From assembly GCA_047601145.1 (NCBI GenBank), contig JASGJW010000003.1:744001-808000 (forward strand): a stretch of 64,000 nucleotides of DNA, in the 5' to 3' direction. The notes beneath the pieces are model-generated. The model did not search any database and was not told the DNA's origin. It worked only from the letters and a program-made list of their open reading frames with translations. The number at the start of each line of letters is the position of its first letter. Position 1 is the stretch's first letter. This stretch comes from UBA7672 sp047601145. GTDB lineage: Bacteria; Pseudomonadota; Alphaproteobacteria; Caulobacterales; Hyphomonadaceae. Below, piece after piece: positions 26,963-36,094 of the stretch. A program made the translations under genes and the position numbers.

Positions 26963-28117
26963 TTAGCTTTCGGCTTCGAACTGCGCCAGCGTCTCCTTGC
27001 CGAACAGTTCCACAGCTGCGCGCAGGTCATCCGGCGAAACACCGCCACCGCCTGCTGCTCTTACATAGAAACGGTCCCCAACGAGCCGGCCGTAGCTTCC
27101 GGTTTGGGAAACGTTGTCCCAATTCTCGACAACGATGGCATCGCCCGCACGGCGCCTGCGCGAATAACCCTCTGTAGTCTCCCGGTCGAATTCGGATGTC
27201 GCCGGACCGCCGAAACCAAGGGTCTCCGCAATCGTGGTCGAGTAAAGTATCTGGAGCGAAATGTATCTTCGCCCATCCCGGTACTCGGCCTCGAGATCGA
27301 CAGTCCGCTTGCCCTCGATCCCTCGCCGCTCCACGCCGACGGACACGCGATTGAGACCCGCCAGCTTCATCGGCGTCGCGCCGCGCAGGTCGCCACCGCT
27401 CACGGCCCCTCCGCCCCCGGCCGACAACGTCCCCGCGGCATCCGGCAACGGCGCCCTGGCAACATCGACCTCACCTGGCGGGGCCAATGCCACGTCTTCG
27501 CTCCAGAGGTTCGGGAACCGCCCGAGCTGCGGGAAGAGATTTCCAGAGGGCGCCGCCGCAAACATCGTCGCAAGCCCGACCAGCAGCGCCAGAATGATCG
27601 CCGCAATCGTCGTCACGATCGAGAAATTGACCGCCGACCTGGGCGGCGCGTGCATCACCTTCGGCGCGCCCACGAACAACAGGTAGAGCGAATAGGTCGC
27701 TCCCAACAGCGCAAGTATCTGTAATGCCGGAGCAACCGCAAGAATACCCGCCACCATCGCCGCCGTGATGGAATACGCCGACACCTTGAACGCCTGCCTG
27801 TAACTCCCCTCGGCGCCAAATCTCGGCGCAAGCCATGCGACCACGGCCGCGAACAGGAAGACCCCGAGGATCGACAGGGCGAAGAACAGCAGGGCCGACA
27901 GACCCACTTCGAGGATAGGCGCCCGGTGCTGCCGCCCCGCCACCTGCACGCCGAGCACGGACAGTCCGACCACAATCGCCACCGCCGGTATGGCGACCAG
28001 GGGCACGACATAGCCGATCGTCAGCTTGCGAGGCCCACCCTCTTCCCGGTCGATAACATCCCACTCGGTCCCGGGAGACAGCAGCAGGTTCTTGACCCGC
28101 GCGATCAGGGCGAACAT
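26963..28117 (-). CDS. YIP1-family membrane protein
   Basis: 384 residues. The first 220 form a five-helix membrane domain of the Yip1 type, beginning MFALIARVKNLLLSPGTEWDVI with the typical amphipathic entry and continuing with a second membrane part ending around FAAAPSGN. The C-terminal 160 residues are soluble and include a Gly-rich stretch and an IVVENWDNVSQTGSYGRL segment, probably periplasmic or cytoplasmic. The gene ends nine bases before astA, so it may be co-transcribed with the ast genes. Its function is unknown. Confidence 0.65.
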   Translation of the reverse strand: MFALIARVKNLLLSPGTEWDVIDREEGGPRKLTIGYVVPLVAIPAVAIVVGLSVLGVQVAGRQHRAPILEVGLSALLFFALSILGVFLFAAVVAWLAPRFGAEGSYRQAFKVSAYSITAAMVAGILAVAPALQILALLGATYSLYLLFVGAPKVMHAPPRSAVNFSIVTTIAAIILALLVGLATMFAAAPSGNLFPQLGRFPNLWSEDVALAPPGEVDVARAPLPDAAGTLSAGGGGAVSGGDLRGATPMKLAGLNRVSVGVERRGIEGKRTVDLEAEYRDGRRYISLQILYSTTIAETLGFGGPATSEFDRETTEGYSRRRRAGDAIVVENWDNVSQTGSYGRLVGDRFYVRAAGGGGVSPDDLRAAVELFGKETLAQFEAES

Positions 28118-28254
28118 TGGCCAACTCTCAGGAACATGGCCGCACCCTAACCAGCCACCCTGCAGCTTTCAAACGGTCTTCCAGCTGGCCAGTTCGTTGT
28201 TTGTAAGCGACATTACGGCCCACTGGCGAGTCGCGCAGACCCGATGTAGTAAAC

Positions 28255-28280
28255 CGGGAAACTGCCCAGTTTCGGGAAAA
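28255..28280. promoter_or_regulatory. Operator-like repeats before the efflux pump
   Basis: A perfect palindrome, GAAACTG-CC-CAGTTTC (28258-28273), sits 24 bases before the pump start, and CGGGAAA occurs twice (28255-28261 and 28274-28280) as a direct repeat flanking it. It looks like a MarR/TetR-type site that would repress the MFS gene. No regulator gene is adjacent. Confidence 0.45.
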
Positions 28281-28297
28281 GAGCGGGAGCAATCACC

Positions 28298-29977
28298 ATG
28301 GACGCGACGGCGCACCATGACACACCCCATCGGCGCGAGCCCACGGCTCAGGAGAAGCGTCTCACCTTCTTCGCGCTGATGATCGTCTTCCTGCTGAGCG
28401 CGCTCGACCAGACCATCGTGTCGACGGCGATGCCGACCATCATTCGGGAACTCAACGGCCTCGACCTCTACGCCTGGGTCACGACCAGCTACCTGCTGAC
28501 CTCCACCGTCATGGTTCCGATCTGGGGCAAGCTGGGTGACCTCTATGGCCGCAAGCTCATCCTGATCATCGGCATCGTGATCTTTGTCTTGGGCTCCTGG
28601 CTTTGCGGCATTTCCGGTGAGTTCGGCGACATCCCTGGCATTGGCGGCGGCATGATGCAGCTCATCGTCTTCCGCGGCATCCAGGGCATCGGCGGCGGCG
28701 CGCTATTCACAACCGCCTTCGCCACGATTGCTGACCTCTTCCCGCCCCGCGAACGCGGCAAGTATGCTGGCCTCTTCGGCGCGGTCTTCGGTCTCGCCAG
28801 CGTCATCGGCCCGATCGTCGGCGGATATTTCACTGACCACGGCAGCGTCGACATCGGCGGCATGCATGTCGCCGGCTGGCGCTGGTGCTTCTACATCAAC
28901 CTGCCGACCTCGGTGATCGCTCTTGCCATGATCGGCCTCAAGATGCCGAACCTCGGCCACACCGGCGGCGGCAAGATCGACTGGTTCGGCGCCATCTTCG
29001 TTGTCCTTTCGATCGGCGCGGCGATGCTGGCGCTGACCTGGGGCAATGAAAAAGGCTGGACGTCGCCAACCGTCATCGGCCTGTTCATCTTCGCTGCGGC
29101 GACCGGCATCATCTTCATCATGATCGAGCGCGTCGTGAAGGAACCCATCCTTCCGTTGTCGTTGTTCAGCATTCCTGCCTTCACCTGGTCCACCATCGCA
29201 TCCTTTGTGATCTCGATGGCGTTCATGGGAACGATCGTCTACCTGCCGCTGTTCCTGCAACTTGGGCTCGGCATCAAGGCCACCAACAGCGGCATGCTGC
29301 TGCTGCCGCTCATGGCTGGCCTTATTGTTTCCGCCACCCTGTCTGGCCGCGTGGTCACGCGTACGGGCAAGTACAAGCCAATGATGCTTTTCGGCGCCGG
29401 CATGCAGCTCATCGGCATCTTCCTGATGTCCCAGCTCCACAGCGACGCCCAGCAATGGGATGTCATCTGGCGCCTCTTCATCGTCGGCGTCGGCCTTGGC
29501 CCATCGCAAAGCCTCTTCAACATTGTCTCGCAGAGCGCCGCCCCGATCCGCCAGATCGGCGTTGCTACCTCGACCTCAATGTTCCTGCGCCAGTGCGGCG
29601 GCATGATTGGCGTGTCGATCTTTGGTGCAATGCTGATGGGCGAAATGAGCCGCTCGCTCTCGCGGCAATTCCCGGGCATCCCGATAAATCTTGGCCAGAT
29701 GCAGAAGGTCGCCGCCACGGCCAACGGCCCCGTCGAACTTCCGCCCGCGCTCAAGCAGGCCTTCGCCACGTCGATCTCCGACGCGATGAGCTACATCTTC
29801 ATGGGCAGCATGGTGATTGTCGCCATCGCCGTCGTCGCCATTCTCTTTATACCGCAGATAACCCTGCGCGGTCGCGGTCCACAGACCGCCGTCGAGAAGG
29901 CCGAGAAGATCGTGGAAGAAGCCGCTCCCGCCGGACCAGTTACGCCGGACGTGGCCGTGGCGTCGAAAGCCGACTAG
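28298..29977 (+). CDS. DHA2-family MFS multidrug efflux transporter
   Basis: 559 residues with about 14 membrane helices. The DHA2 signatures are present: ALDQTIVSTAMPTI (motif D1, helix 1), WGKLGDLYGRK (motif A) and FRGIQGIGGGALFTTAFA. It would expel drugs or toxic compounds using the proton gradient in the inner membrane, often with an EmrA-type adaptor that is not seen here. A palindrome just upstream suggests repression. The TAG stop shares bases with the convergent GT-C gene. Confidence 0.88.
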   Translation: MDATAHHDTPHRREPTAQEKRLTFFALMIVFLLSALDQTIVSTAMPTIIRELNGLDLYAWVTTSYLLTSTVMVPIWGKLGDLYGRKLILIIGIVIFVLGSWLCGISGEFGDIPGIGGGMMQLIVFRGIQGIGGGALFTTAFATIADLFPPRERGKYAGLFGAVFGLASVIGPIVGGYFTDHGSVDIGGMHVAGWRWCFYINLPTSVIALAMIGLKMPNLGHTGGGKIDWFGAIFVVLSIGAAMLALTWGNEKGWTSPTVIGLFIFAAATGIIFIMIERVVKEPILPLSLFSIPAFTWSTIASFVISMAFMGTIVYLPLFLQLGLGIKATNSGMLLLPLMAGLIVSATLSGRVVTRTGKYKPMMLFGAGMQLIGIFLMSQLHSDAQQWDVIWRLFIVGVGLGPSQSLFNIVSQSAAPIRQIGVATSTSMFLRQCGGMIGVSIFGAMLMGEMSRSLSRQFPGIPINLGQMQKVAATANGPVELPPALKQAFATSISDAMSYIFMGSMVIVAIAVVAILFIPQITLRGRGPQTAVEKAEKIVEEAAPAGPVTPDVAVASKAD

Positions 29978-31794
29978 CGAACGATGCGGTAGAGCTTCAA
30001 CGTCGACTGACCGATGTCCACCGGCGTCAGCCAGTCGGGATGTTCGCCCTTGCCTAGCCTTGCCGACAGCGTGGCGTCGGGCGCGATGCCTGTCGCTGCA
30101 TGGCGCGCATAAAAGCTGGTCTCGGGCGCTGCCGGACAGACCAGAACATAGTCGGCGACGGAGGCCGTCACGATCGCTCGCGCTGCTTCCGGCGTTGATC
30201 GCAGCGCCTCGATCATCGTCATCGTGCCAGCTACATCGCGATGATAGGGGCCGGCCAGAACACTGTGGTTCGTCCAAACCAGAACGCCCGCGCCAAGGCT
30301 GAACTGGTTCAGCATCACGCCGCGCTCAGCCTTCTCGAGCGACTGGAACGCTTCGGGCGTAAAGCAGGATTTTGCGCCTGCGCTGCGCATCCGATAACTG
30401 TCGAGCACGTCGCTGGACGTCAGCCTCGCCTGCAGCGCCGTGCTCGCACCGGCCCATGCAGCGGCCGCAGAACTCGCGGCAACACCTGCAAAGACAACCG
30501 CGCGTATCGCGCTCGTCTTGCTGCGATAGTCTCGCCGCGCCTTGGCGACGGCCCACGCGGCGAAGGGAATGGCGAACGTCGTCGCGAATGTCGCGCCGCG
30601 GATTTGCCACGCGAGAACAAGCCATCCGGCGAACAGGAAAGCCAGCACGACCCAGCCCTCGGCATCCCGCCAGCGCTTGCGCAGGAACACGACAGCCGCA
30701 ACCAGGCCGGCGAACGCCGCCCCGGCAGTCGAGAGGATCATCGCGGGATTGTCGTTCAGCAGCCCCGCCAGAGATCTCGTCTCCGAGATCTGGCTCATCC
30801 AGAGCGATTCCATTTCGGCGCCCAGCGCGGAATACCCGCCGCCTGCGCATTCCGGAAACAGCAAAAACAGAACGCCGACGCCGACAACGCCGAGCGCGCC
30901 GCCAATGCCAACGCGGTGCAACAGCTTAGTGGTCATCGCCGCAGGTGCATGCGCCAGCGCCATCGCAATGCCGCCGCCAACGAGTCCGAAGCCGAGGAAC
31001 GGCGCACCCATCGCATCGCACACCTGCCGCCCCCATTGCGCCGGCGGAACCAGCGCAACGAACATCACGACAGAAGACGCAGCGAGGCCTGCGCCCACCC
31101 AGCCCAAACCCTTTGCGAACTCCGCGGGGCGCAACAACCACAGCATGCCAGCCACAATCAGGCCCGCGGCCACCAACGGCGCAGCCTCCGCAGCCGTCGC
31201 GAGCGCAACGCCCAGGGCAACACCAGCCCCCACGCCCCATCGCGGCGACGCCTGCATTTTGATGATGCCCAGCACCGCGACCAGCGCGAGGATCAGCTCG
31301 ATGTTGTGATGGTCGAATGACCCTGGCGAGAACTTGTCGGTCACCGGAAACGCCAGTGCAGCGATGAGGGCTCCGGTCCACTCAGCCTCCCGGCGCAATC
31401 CGTCCTTCGCGCCGATCTCTCCCGAGACGCGGACGACCAGCATCATGAAAATCGCCAGCAGCCCTAGCGGCCAGGCGAACGCCATGACGACTTCTGCCGT
31501 CTGCTGTCCGATGAATACCTTGAGCAGGAAGATCGGCCCGGCGATTGCTGCATCAATCCATTGCGCCCAATGCATCGGCGTGCCGTCCGGCGGATTGAGC
31601 CGATGCTGCACGCTATCGAACCAGCCTTGCCCCGCCAGCATGTCGCGGATGCGTACAAGCCGCATGGCGTTGTCTGGCTCGGAAAAATCCTGATGCAACG
31701 CGGCCGCGCCATATCCGGCGACAAGGATCACCGCCGCCAGCGCCCAGCCAGCGATCCAGGCGATCCGTCCGTTGTTGCCTTCCGCGGCCGTCAT
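29974..31794 (-). CDS. GT-C-fold membrane glycosyltransferase, STT3/AglB-like
   Basis: 606 residues (start taken at MTAAEGNNG; the open frame reaches 31857) with about 12 membrane helices and a soluble C-terminus. The first external loop has SEPDNAMRLVRIRDML, which is like the acidic loop of STT3/PglB-type enzymes, and a second, SFDHHNIE, lies near the next helix pair. The end reads VLVWTNHSVLAGPYHRDVAG and ADYVLVCP. Such enzymes move lipid-linked sugars on the periplasmic side; the acceptor is unknown and no glycan cluster is adjacent. Convergent with the MFS gene, with overlapping stops. Confidence 0.55.
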   Translation of the reverse strand: MTAAEGNNGRIAWIAGWALAAVILVAGYGAAALHQDFSEPDNAMRLVRIRDMLAGQGWFDSVQHRLNPPDGTPMHWAQWIDAAIAGPIFLLKVFIGQQTAEVVMAFAWPLGLLAIFMMLVVRVSGEIGAKDGLRREAEWTGALIAALAFPVTDKFSPGSFDHHNIELILALVAVLGIIKMQASPRWGVGAGVALGVALATAAEAAPLVAAGLIVAGMLWLLRPAEFAKGLGWVGAGLAASSVVMFVALVPPAQWGRQVCDAMGAPFLGFGLVGGGIAMALAHAPAAMTTKLLHRVGIGGALGVVGVGVLFLLFPECAGGGYSALGAEMESLWMSQISETRSLAGLLNDNPAMILSTAGAAFAGLVAAVVFLRKRWRDAEGWVVLAFLFAGWLVLAWQIRGATFATTFAIPFAAWAVAKARRDYRSKTSAIRAVVFAGVAASSAAAAWAGASTALQARLTSSDVLDSYRMRSAGAKSCFTPEAFQSLEKAERGVMLNQFSLGAGVLVWTNHSVLAGPYHRDVAGTMTMIEALRSTPEAARAIVTASVADYVLVCPAAPETSFYARHAATGIAPDATLSARLGKGEHPDWLTPVDIGQSTLKLYRIVR

Positions 31795-32030
31795 GCCCGC
31801 CTGCCGAATACCGCCATTGTGGCAATGTCCTAGCAAACCGGGCTTAAGCATTCGCAAAACGGGGTCTTAACCCTCCGCCACGGTGCCGACACCATCGCCA
31901 CAATCAAGCTGAGACGCCGCCCTACGCCAGCCGCGACCCACCTTCACAACAGCACACAAGCGGGACACGAGCCCGCGAGTCGGCCGCTCCGCCTACCGAT
32001 CCCCGGCAGGACGACGGCCTGGAGGTATAA

Positions 32031-32618
32031 ATGAGTATCCGTACATTCGCGCGCTTCAGCATCCTGTCGGCCATCGCGCTGGCTGGCGTCGGCGCGGCGA
32101 ACGCCGACGTCTTCCTGAAGATCCAGGGCGCGCCGGGCGATGCGGTGCAGCAAGGCTTCCAGGGCCAGATCCAGGTCTCTGGCGCGAGCATGAACGTCTC
32201 AAGCTACACAGGCCCCGACCCGGAAGGTCTTGCCGATCAGGTCCGCTCAACGTCGGTTGGCCCGATCTACATCACCAAGGCGCCGGATCGCTCCTCGTCC
32301 AAGTTGATGATGTCCGCCGTCGAGGGCCAGCCGCTGGGCACGATCGAGATCACGTTCACGTCCGCCCCACGCCCCGGCATGCCGCAAAGCATCGAGTCGC
32401 GCTGGATCATCGAGGGCGCTGAAGTGCGCAGCTTCAACATTGCCCCGGACTTCCAGAACGGCAACGCGCCGAACGAAAGCATCGAGATCACCTACTCGTC
32501 GATGAAGTACCAATACTACCTGAAGGACGCGAAGGGACAACGTACCGGTGCAATGGAGGAAGTGTCGTGGAAGGTTCCCGCCGACCAGCTCTTCCCCTTT
32601 GACGAGGGCTGCCGCTAG
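32031..32618 (+). CDS. Exported Hcp-like protein
   Basis: 195 residues. A Sec signal (about 25 residues, MSIRTFARFS to AGVGAANA) precedes a domain that begins DVFLKIQGAPGDAVQQGFQGQIQ, like the beta-barrel fold of type VI secretion Hcp (DxFLKIxGxxGES). A GGAGG site lies six bases before the ATG. Later parts, IEITFTSAP and SIEITYSSMKYQYYLKDAKG, match the Hcp-type strand pattern. Hcp normally has no signal peptide, so this version would be exported singly to the periplasm or outside. No other T6SS gene is near. Function unknown; the fold call is by sequence resemblance only. Confidence 0.7.
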   Translation: MSIRTFARFSILSAIALAGVGAANADVFLKIQGAPGDAVQQGFQGQIQVSGASMNVSSYTGPDPEGLADQVRSTSVGPIYITKAPDRSSSKLMMSAVEGQPLGTIEITFTSAPRPGMPQSIESRWIIEGAEVRSFNIAPDFQNGNAPNESIEITYSSMKYQYYLKDAKGQRTGAMEEVSWKVPADQLFPFDEGCR

Positions 32619-32644
32619 CCACACTTCCTAAGGCTTGGTTACGG

Positions 32645-32672
32645 AACCGGGCAGGTCTTTCCTGCCCGGTTT
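32645..32672 (+). terminator. Rho-independent terminator after the Hcp-like gene
   Basis: AACCGGGCAGG, loop TCTTT, CCTGCCCGGTT: a perfect 11-base-pair stem 27 bases past the stop, followed by T and then C; a short T tail lowers the call slightly. Confidence 0.8.
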
Positions 32673-32734
32673 CACCTGCGTCTAACCCCGCTCTGGTAAT
32701 GATTACCGGAAGATAAGGGGAGGACACGGGTCCC

Positions 32735-33301
32735 ATGGCGAAGGCTGCATTCCACAAGAACCAGAAGGTATTCGTGAAGCCCGTCGGCACATGGGCCATG
32801 GTCGAGGCCGTGCTGCCACAATGGGTCAAGGGCCTCGAAGAGCCTCTCAAGATTCACTACGATGTCGGTCTCGGCCGTGAATTCTCGGCCAGCGAACTCG
32901 TCGCCGACAAGAGCCACGCGCCGATCGATGATGTCGGTGATTTCGACAACTGGCGCATCAGCCGTGCACGCAATCGCTGGAAAGACACCGACGATGGCTC
33001 CAGCCATCCGCAGCCCGGCACCTACCCGGTCGTCACAACCGACGACAAGAACTGGGGCGGCTGGCGCGTGCCGAGCGCGGAATATGACCGCGATCCGCAG
33101 CGCATCGAATTCCAGGCGCGCATCATCGAATCTGCGCCCCATCTGATGCGCATCGCCAAGCAGCTCGCCCAGTTCGGCCACCATCACTCCGACGACATGC
33201 CGTCGGATTTGCTGGAACTCGCCAAGCGCGCGACGACGCTGCTGCGCCGCGTTTACGACACGCCGGCAGACATGTCCTCGGCGCCCCAGGCGGCCGAATA
33301 A
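32735..33301 (+). CDS. Conserved hypothetical protein
   Basis: 188 residues, soluble and without a signal peptide. It starts MAKAAFHKNQKVFVKPVGTW and has a short acidic mid-part and a C-terminal helical region with HLMRIAKQLAQFGHHH. The ATG follows an AGGGGAGG-like site (GATAAGGGGAGG). I do not recognise a domain; proteins like it seem to be an alphaproteobacterial hypothetical family. Upstream is the terminator of the Hcp-like gene, so it has its own promoter. Confidence 0.6.
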   Translation: MAKAAFHKNQKVFVKPVGTWAMVEAVLPQWVKGLEEPLKIHYDVGLGREFSASELVADKSHAPIDDVGDFDNWRISRARNRWKDTDDGSSHPQPGTYPVVTTDDKNWGGWRVPSAEYDRDPQRIEFQARIIESAPHLMRIAKQLAQFGHHHSDDMPSDLLELAKRATTLLRRVYDTPADMSSAPQAAE

Positions 33302-33381
33302 GCTTTTACGGGCAAGCCCCGGACTTCACTGAGAAATCAGGGGAACGCCCTTTATCTTGGCGGCAAACCCTGTACGCATTG

Positions 33382-33409
33382 CGACGCCGCAACGTTGATT
33401 GCGGCGTCG
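33382..33409. other. Strong hairpin before pepN
   Basis: CGACGCCGCAA, loop CGTTGA, TTGCGGCGTCG: a perfect 11-base-pair stem ending 19 bases before the pepN start. No T-run follows, so it may be a leader hairpin or end the previous transcript. Confidence 0.45.
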
Positions 33410-33428
33410 ACGTGCGAGACGCCTGCTG

Positions 33429-36062
33429 ATGCGAACCGAGACGCCGCCTCCCATCCAGCTTGCCGACTACAAACCCTTCCCGTTCCGCATCGAACAGGTG
33501 CGCCTGCTTTTCAGGCTCGACCCGTCTGACACGCACGTCGTTTCGGAACTGTCGGTCCGCCGGACGGGTGATGCTGATGCGCCGTTGCGTCTCGATGGCG
33601 AAAAGCTGACGCTAAAATCCATTCGCATTAACGGACAAGTCCTGACCGACCAGGAATACGCCGTCGAACCGGAAGGTCTCGTGATTTTCAAGCCGGGCGA
33701 CGTGTTCACGCTGGAGATCGAGACAGGCATATCGCCCGAGACGAATACCGAACTGTCCGGCCTCTACATCTCGAGCAATCGCTTCTGCACGCAGTGCGAA
33801 GCAGAGGGCTTCCGCCGTATCACCTACTATCCTGATCGCCCAGACGTTCTCGCGCCCTTCTTCGTCAGGATCGAAGCCGAGCAGGCGAAATACCCCTACC
33901 TTCTTTCCAACGGAAATCCGTCGGCCGGCGGCGATCTCGGCAATGGCCGTCACTTCGCCGAATGGACCGATCCGCATCCGAAGCCATCCTATCTCTTCGC
34001 ACTTGTCGGCGGCGACTTCGACGTACTGGCGGACGATTTCACCACGTTCTCGGGCAAGCCCGTCAAGCTTTCGATCTTCGTCGAAAAAGGCGATGCCCCC
34101 CGCGCCGAGTTCGCCATGCGCTCCCTCAAGGCCGCCATGTCGTGGGACGAAGATGTCTTCGGCCGCGAATACGATCTCGATGTCTTTCAGATCGTCGCCG
34201 TGCGCGACTTCAATTTCGGCGCGATGGAGAACAAGGGCCTCAACATTTTCAACGCCGCCTACGTTCTTGCAGATGGAAAGACCGCGACCGATGCCGACTT
34301 CGAGGCCATCGAGAGCATTGTCGCCCACGAATACTTCCACAACTGGACCGGAAACCGCATCACCTGCCGGGACTGGTTCCAGCTTTGCCTGAAGGAAGGC
34401 CTCACGGTCTATCGCGACCAGGAATTCACCAAGGCGATGCGCTCTCCCGCCGTCACGCGGATCAAGGAAGTCATCCGCCTCCGCACACGTCAGTTCCCGG
34501 AAGACGCCGGCCCGCTTGCCCATTCCGTCCGCCCGAACACCTACGCCCGCATCGACAACCTCTATACGGCCACGGTCTACGAGAAAGGCGCAGAACTGAT
34601 CCGCATGCTCCGCCTTCTCATCAGCGATGAAGCCTTCTTCGCGGGCATGAACCGCTACTTCGACACGTTCGACGGAACGGCCGCCACGATCGAAGATTTC
34701 ATTGACGCCTTCCAGCCTTCGACGGACCAGGATCTGAAAGCGTTCGCGGCCTGGTATGCTCAGGCCGGTACGCCGTCCGTCCGAGCCCATGGCGACTACG
34801 ACGCCAGCGCACGCACGCTGCGTCTCTCGCTTACACAAACAAATCCCCCGACGCCCGGCCAGCCCGACAAGTCGCCGCTGCACATCCCGCTCCGCGTCGC
34901 CCTGTTCGACGCCAACGGCGCCAAGATGGAAACGCGCCTTGGGGACTCTCCAGCCGCAACGGAACATGTCGTCGTGCTCGACAAGGCCACGGCGAAATTC
35001 ACCTTCAGCGACGTCGCCTCGCGCCCGCGCATGTCGTTGAACCGCGGCTTCTCCGCGCCGATCCGCCTGGCGGACGATCTCTCGGAAACCGAGCGAGCTT
35101 CTCTCGCCGGCGTCGACGACGATCCATTTGCCCAGTGGGAAGCCCTGCAGAGCATCGCCCGCATGCTCATCCTCGACGCAGTTCGCGGCGGCGCCCGCGA
35201 GCCTGACGCAACGCGCCTGACCGCCTTTGTCCAGTCGCTACGCCATTCCGTCTCGCGCGCAACCCAGAACGACCCCGCCTACGCAGCGCTTTTGCTTTAT
35301 CTTCCCACCGTCGGCGAACTCATCCTCGATGTCCGCGACGCCGATCCATCGGCAATCCAGGTCGTGCGCCAGCATCTCCGCCGCACCGTCGCGCGCTCGC
35401 TCGAGGACCTCCTGCTATCGGTTCTCGACAAGGCCGAAGCCGCTGCGTTCGACCCGTCAGCCCGCGCCGCCGGTCGCCGCTCGCTACGAGCGTCAGCGCT
35501 CTCCCTGCTGTCTTCGCTAGGCGACCGACACGAAGGTCTTGTCGCGCAGGCCTACCGCTCCGCCCATACCATGACCGAAACACTCGCGGCCCTGACGGCC
35601 CTGTCCAATATCGAAAGCGATGCCTTCAACGAGGCCTTGCGCGATTTCGAGCGCAAATGGTCGTCCTCGCCGCTGGTGATGGACAAGTGGTTCGGCGTCC
35701 AGGCCATATCGATCCGCGAGGATCTTCGCGAACGTCTGCAACGCCTTCAGGAGCGCAGCGACTATGACCTGCGCAACCCCAATCGCGTGCGTTCGCTGGG
35801 CGCATCTTTCGCGATGAGCAACCCGGTCGCCTTCCACTCGGCAGACGGCTGGGGCTATCGCTTCCTGGCCGACCTCATCTTGAAGGTGGATCCTCTCAAC
35901 CCGGCCCTCTCGGCGCGCCTCGCAACGGCGTTCGAAAGCTGGCGGGCTTTCAACGCGGTCAGGCGGGAGAAGGCCAAGGCCGAACTGGTTCGCCTGTCGG
36001 AAGCGGGCCTTTCGCGGAACGCGCTCGACATCATCACTCGCGCACTTGCGGATCCAACCTGA
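33429..36062 (+). CDS. pepN: Aminopeptidase N
   Basis: 877 residues of the M1 zinc aminopeptidase family, cytoplasmic, no signal peptide. It removes N-terminal residues from peptides. The substrate-anchor motif FGAMENKGLN (about residue 262) and the zinc site VAHEYFHNWTGNRIT with the downstream LKEGLTVYRDQEF are intact, as is the C-terminal helical domain. The ATG at 33429 is chosen because the family begins near here (LADYKPFPFRIEQVRLLF); the open frame runs to 33399. It stands alone with an unusual hairpin upstream. Confidence 0.95.
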   Translation: MRTETPPPIQLADYKPFPFRIEQVRLLFRLDPSDTHVVSELSVRRTGDADAPLRLDGEKLTLKSIRINGQVLTDQEYAVEPEGLVIFKPGDVFTLEIETGISPETNTELSGLYISSNRFCTQCEAEGFRRITYYPDRPDVLAPFFVRIEAEQAKYPYLLSNGNPSAGGDLGNGRHFAEWTDPHPKPSYLFALVGGDFDVLADDFTTFSGKPVKLSIFVEKGDAPRAEFAMRSLKAAMSWDEDVFGREYDLDVFQIVAVRDFNFGAMENKGLNIFNAAYVLADGKTATDADFEAIESIVAHEYFHNWTGNRITCRDWFQLCLKEGLTVYRDQEFTKAMRSPAVTRIKEVIRLRTRQFPEDAGPLAHSVRPNTYARIDNLYTATVYEKGAELIRMLRLLISDEAFFAGMNRYFDTFDGTAATIEDFIDAFQPSTDQDLKAFAAWYAQAGTPSVRAHGDYDASARTLRLSLTQTNPPTPGQPDKSPLHIPLRVALFDANGAKMETRLGDSPAATEHVVVLDKATAKFTFSDVASRPRMSLNRGFSAPIRLADDLSETERASLAGVDDDPFAQWEALQSIARMLILDAVRGGAREPDATRLTAFVQSLRHSVSRATQNDPAYAALLLYLPTVGELILDVRDADPSAIQVVRQHLRRTVARSLEDLLLSVLDKAEAAAFDPSARAAGRRSLRASALSLLSSLGDRHEGLVAQAYRSAHTMTETLAALTALSNIESDAFNEALRDFERKWSSSPLVMDKWFGVQAISIREDLRERLQRLQERSDYDLRNPNRVRSLGASFAMSNPVAFHSADGWGYRFLADLILKVDPLNPALSARLATAFESWRAFNAVRREKAKAELVRLSEAGLSRNALDIITRALADPT

Positions 36063-36080
36063 AAAACCCGACTTTTCAGG
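36058..36080. terminator. Hairpin at the pepN stop
   Basis: CCTGAAAA, 7-base loop, TTTTCAGG overlaps the TGA stop; eight base pairs, with no T tail. A weak terminator or a Rho-assisted site. Confidence 0.35.
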
Positions 36081-36094
36081 GACGTCGCCAGCCG

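Noticed and set aside
32031..33301. Type VI secretion cluster around the Hcp-like gene
   Set aside because: No tss, vgrG or clpV genes are within the window, and the Hcp-like protein carries a signal peptide.
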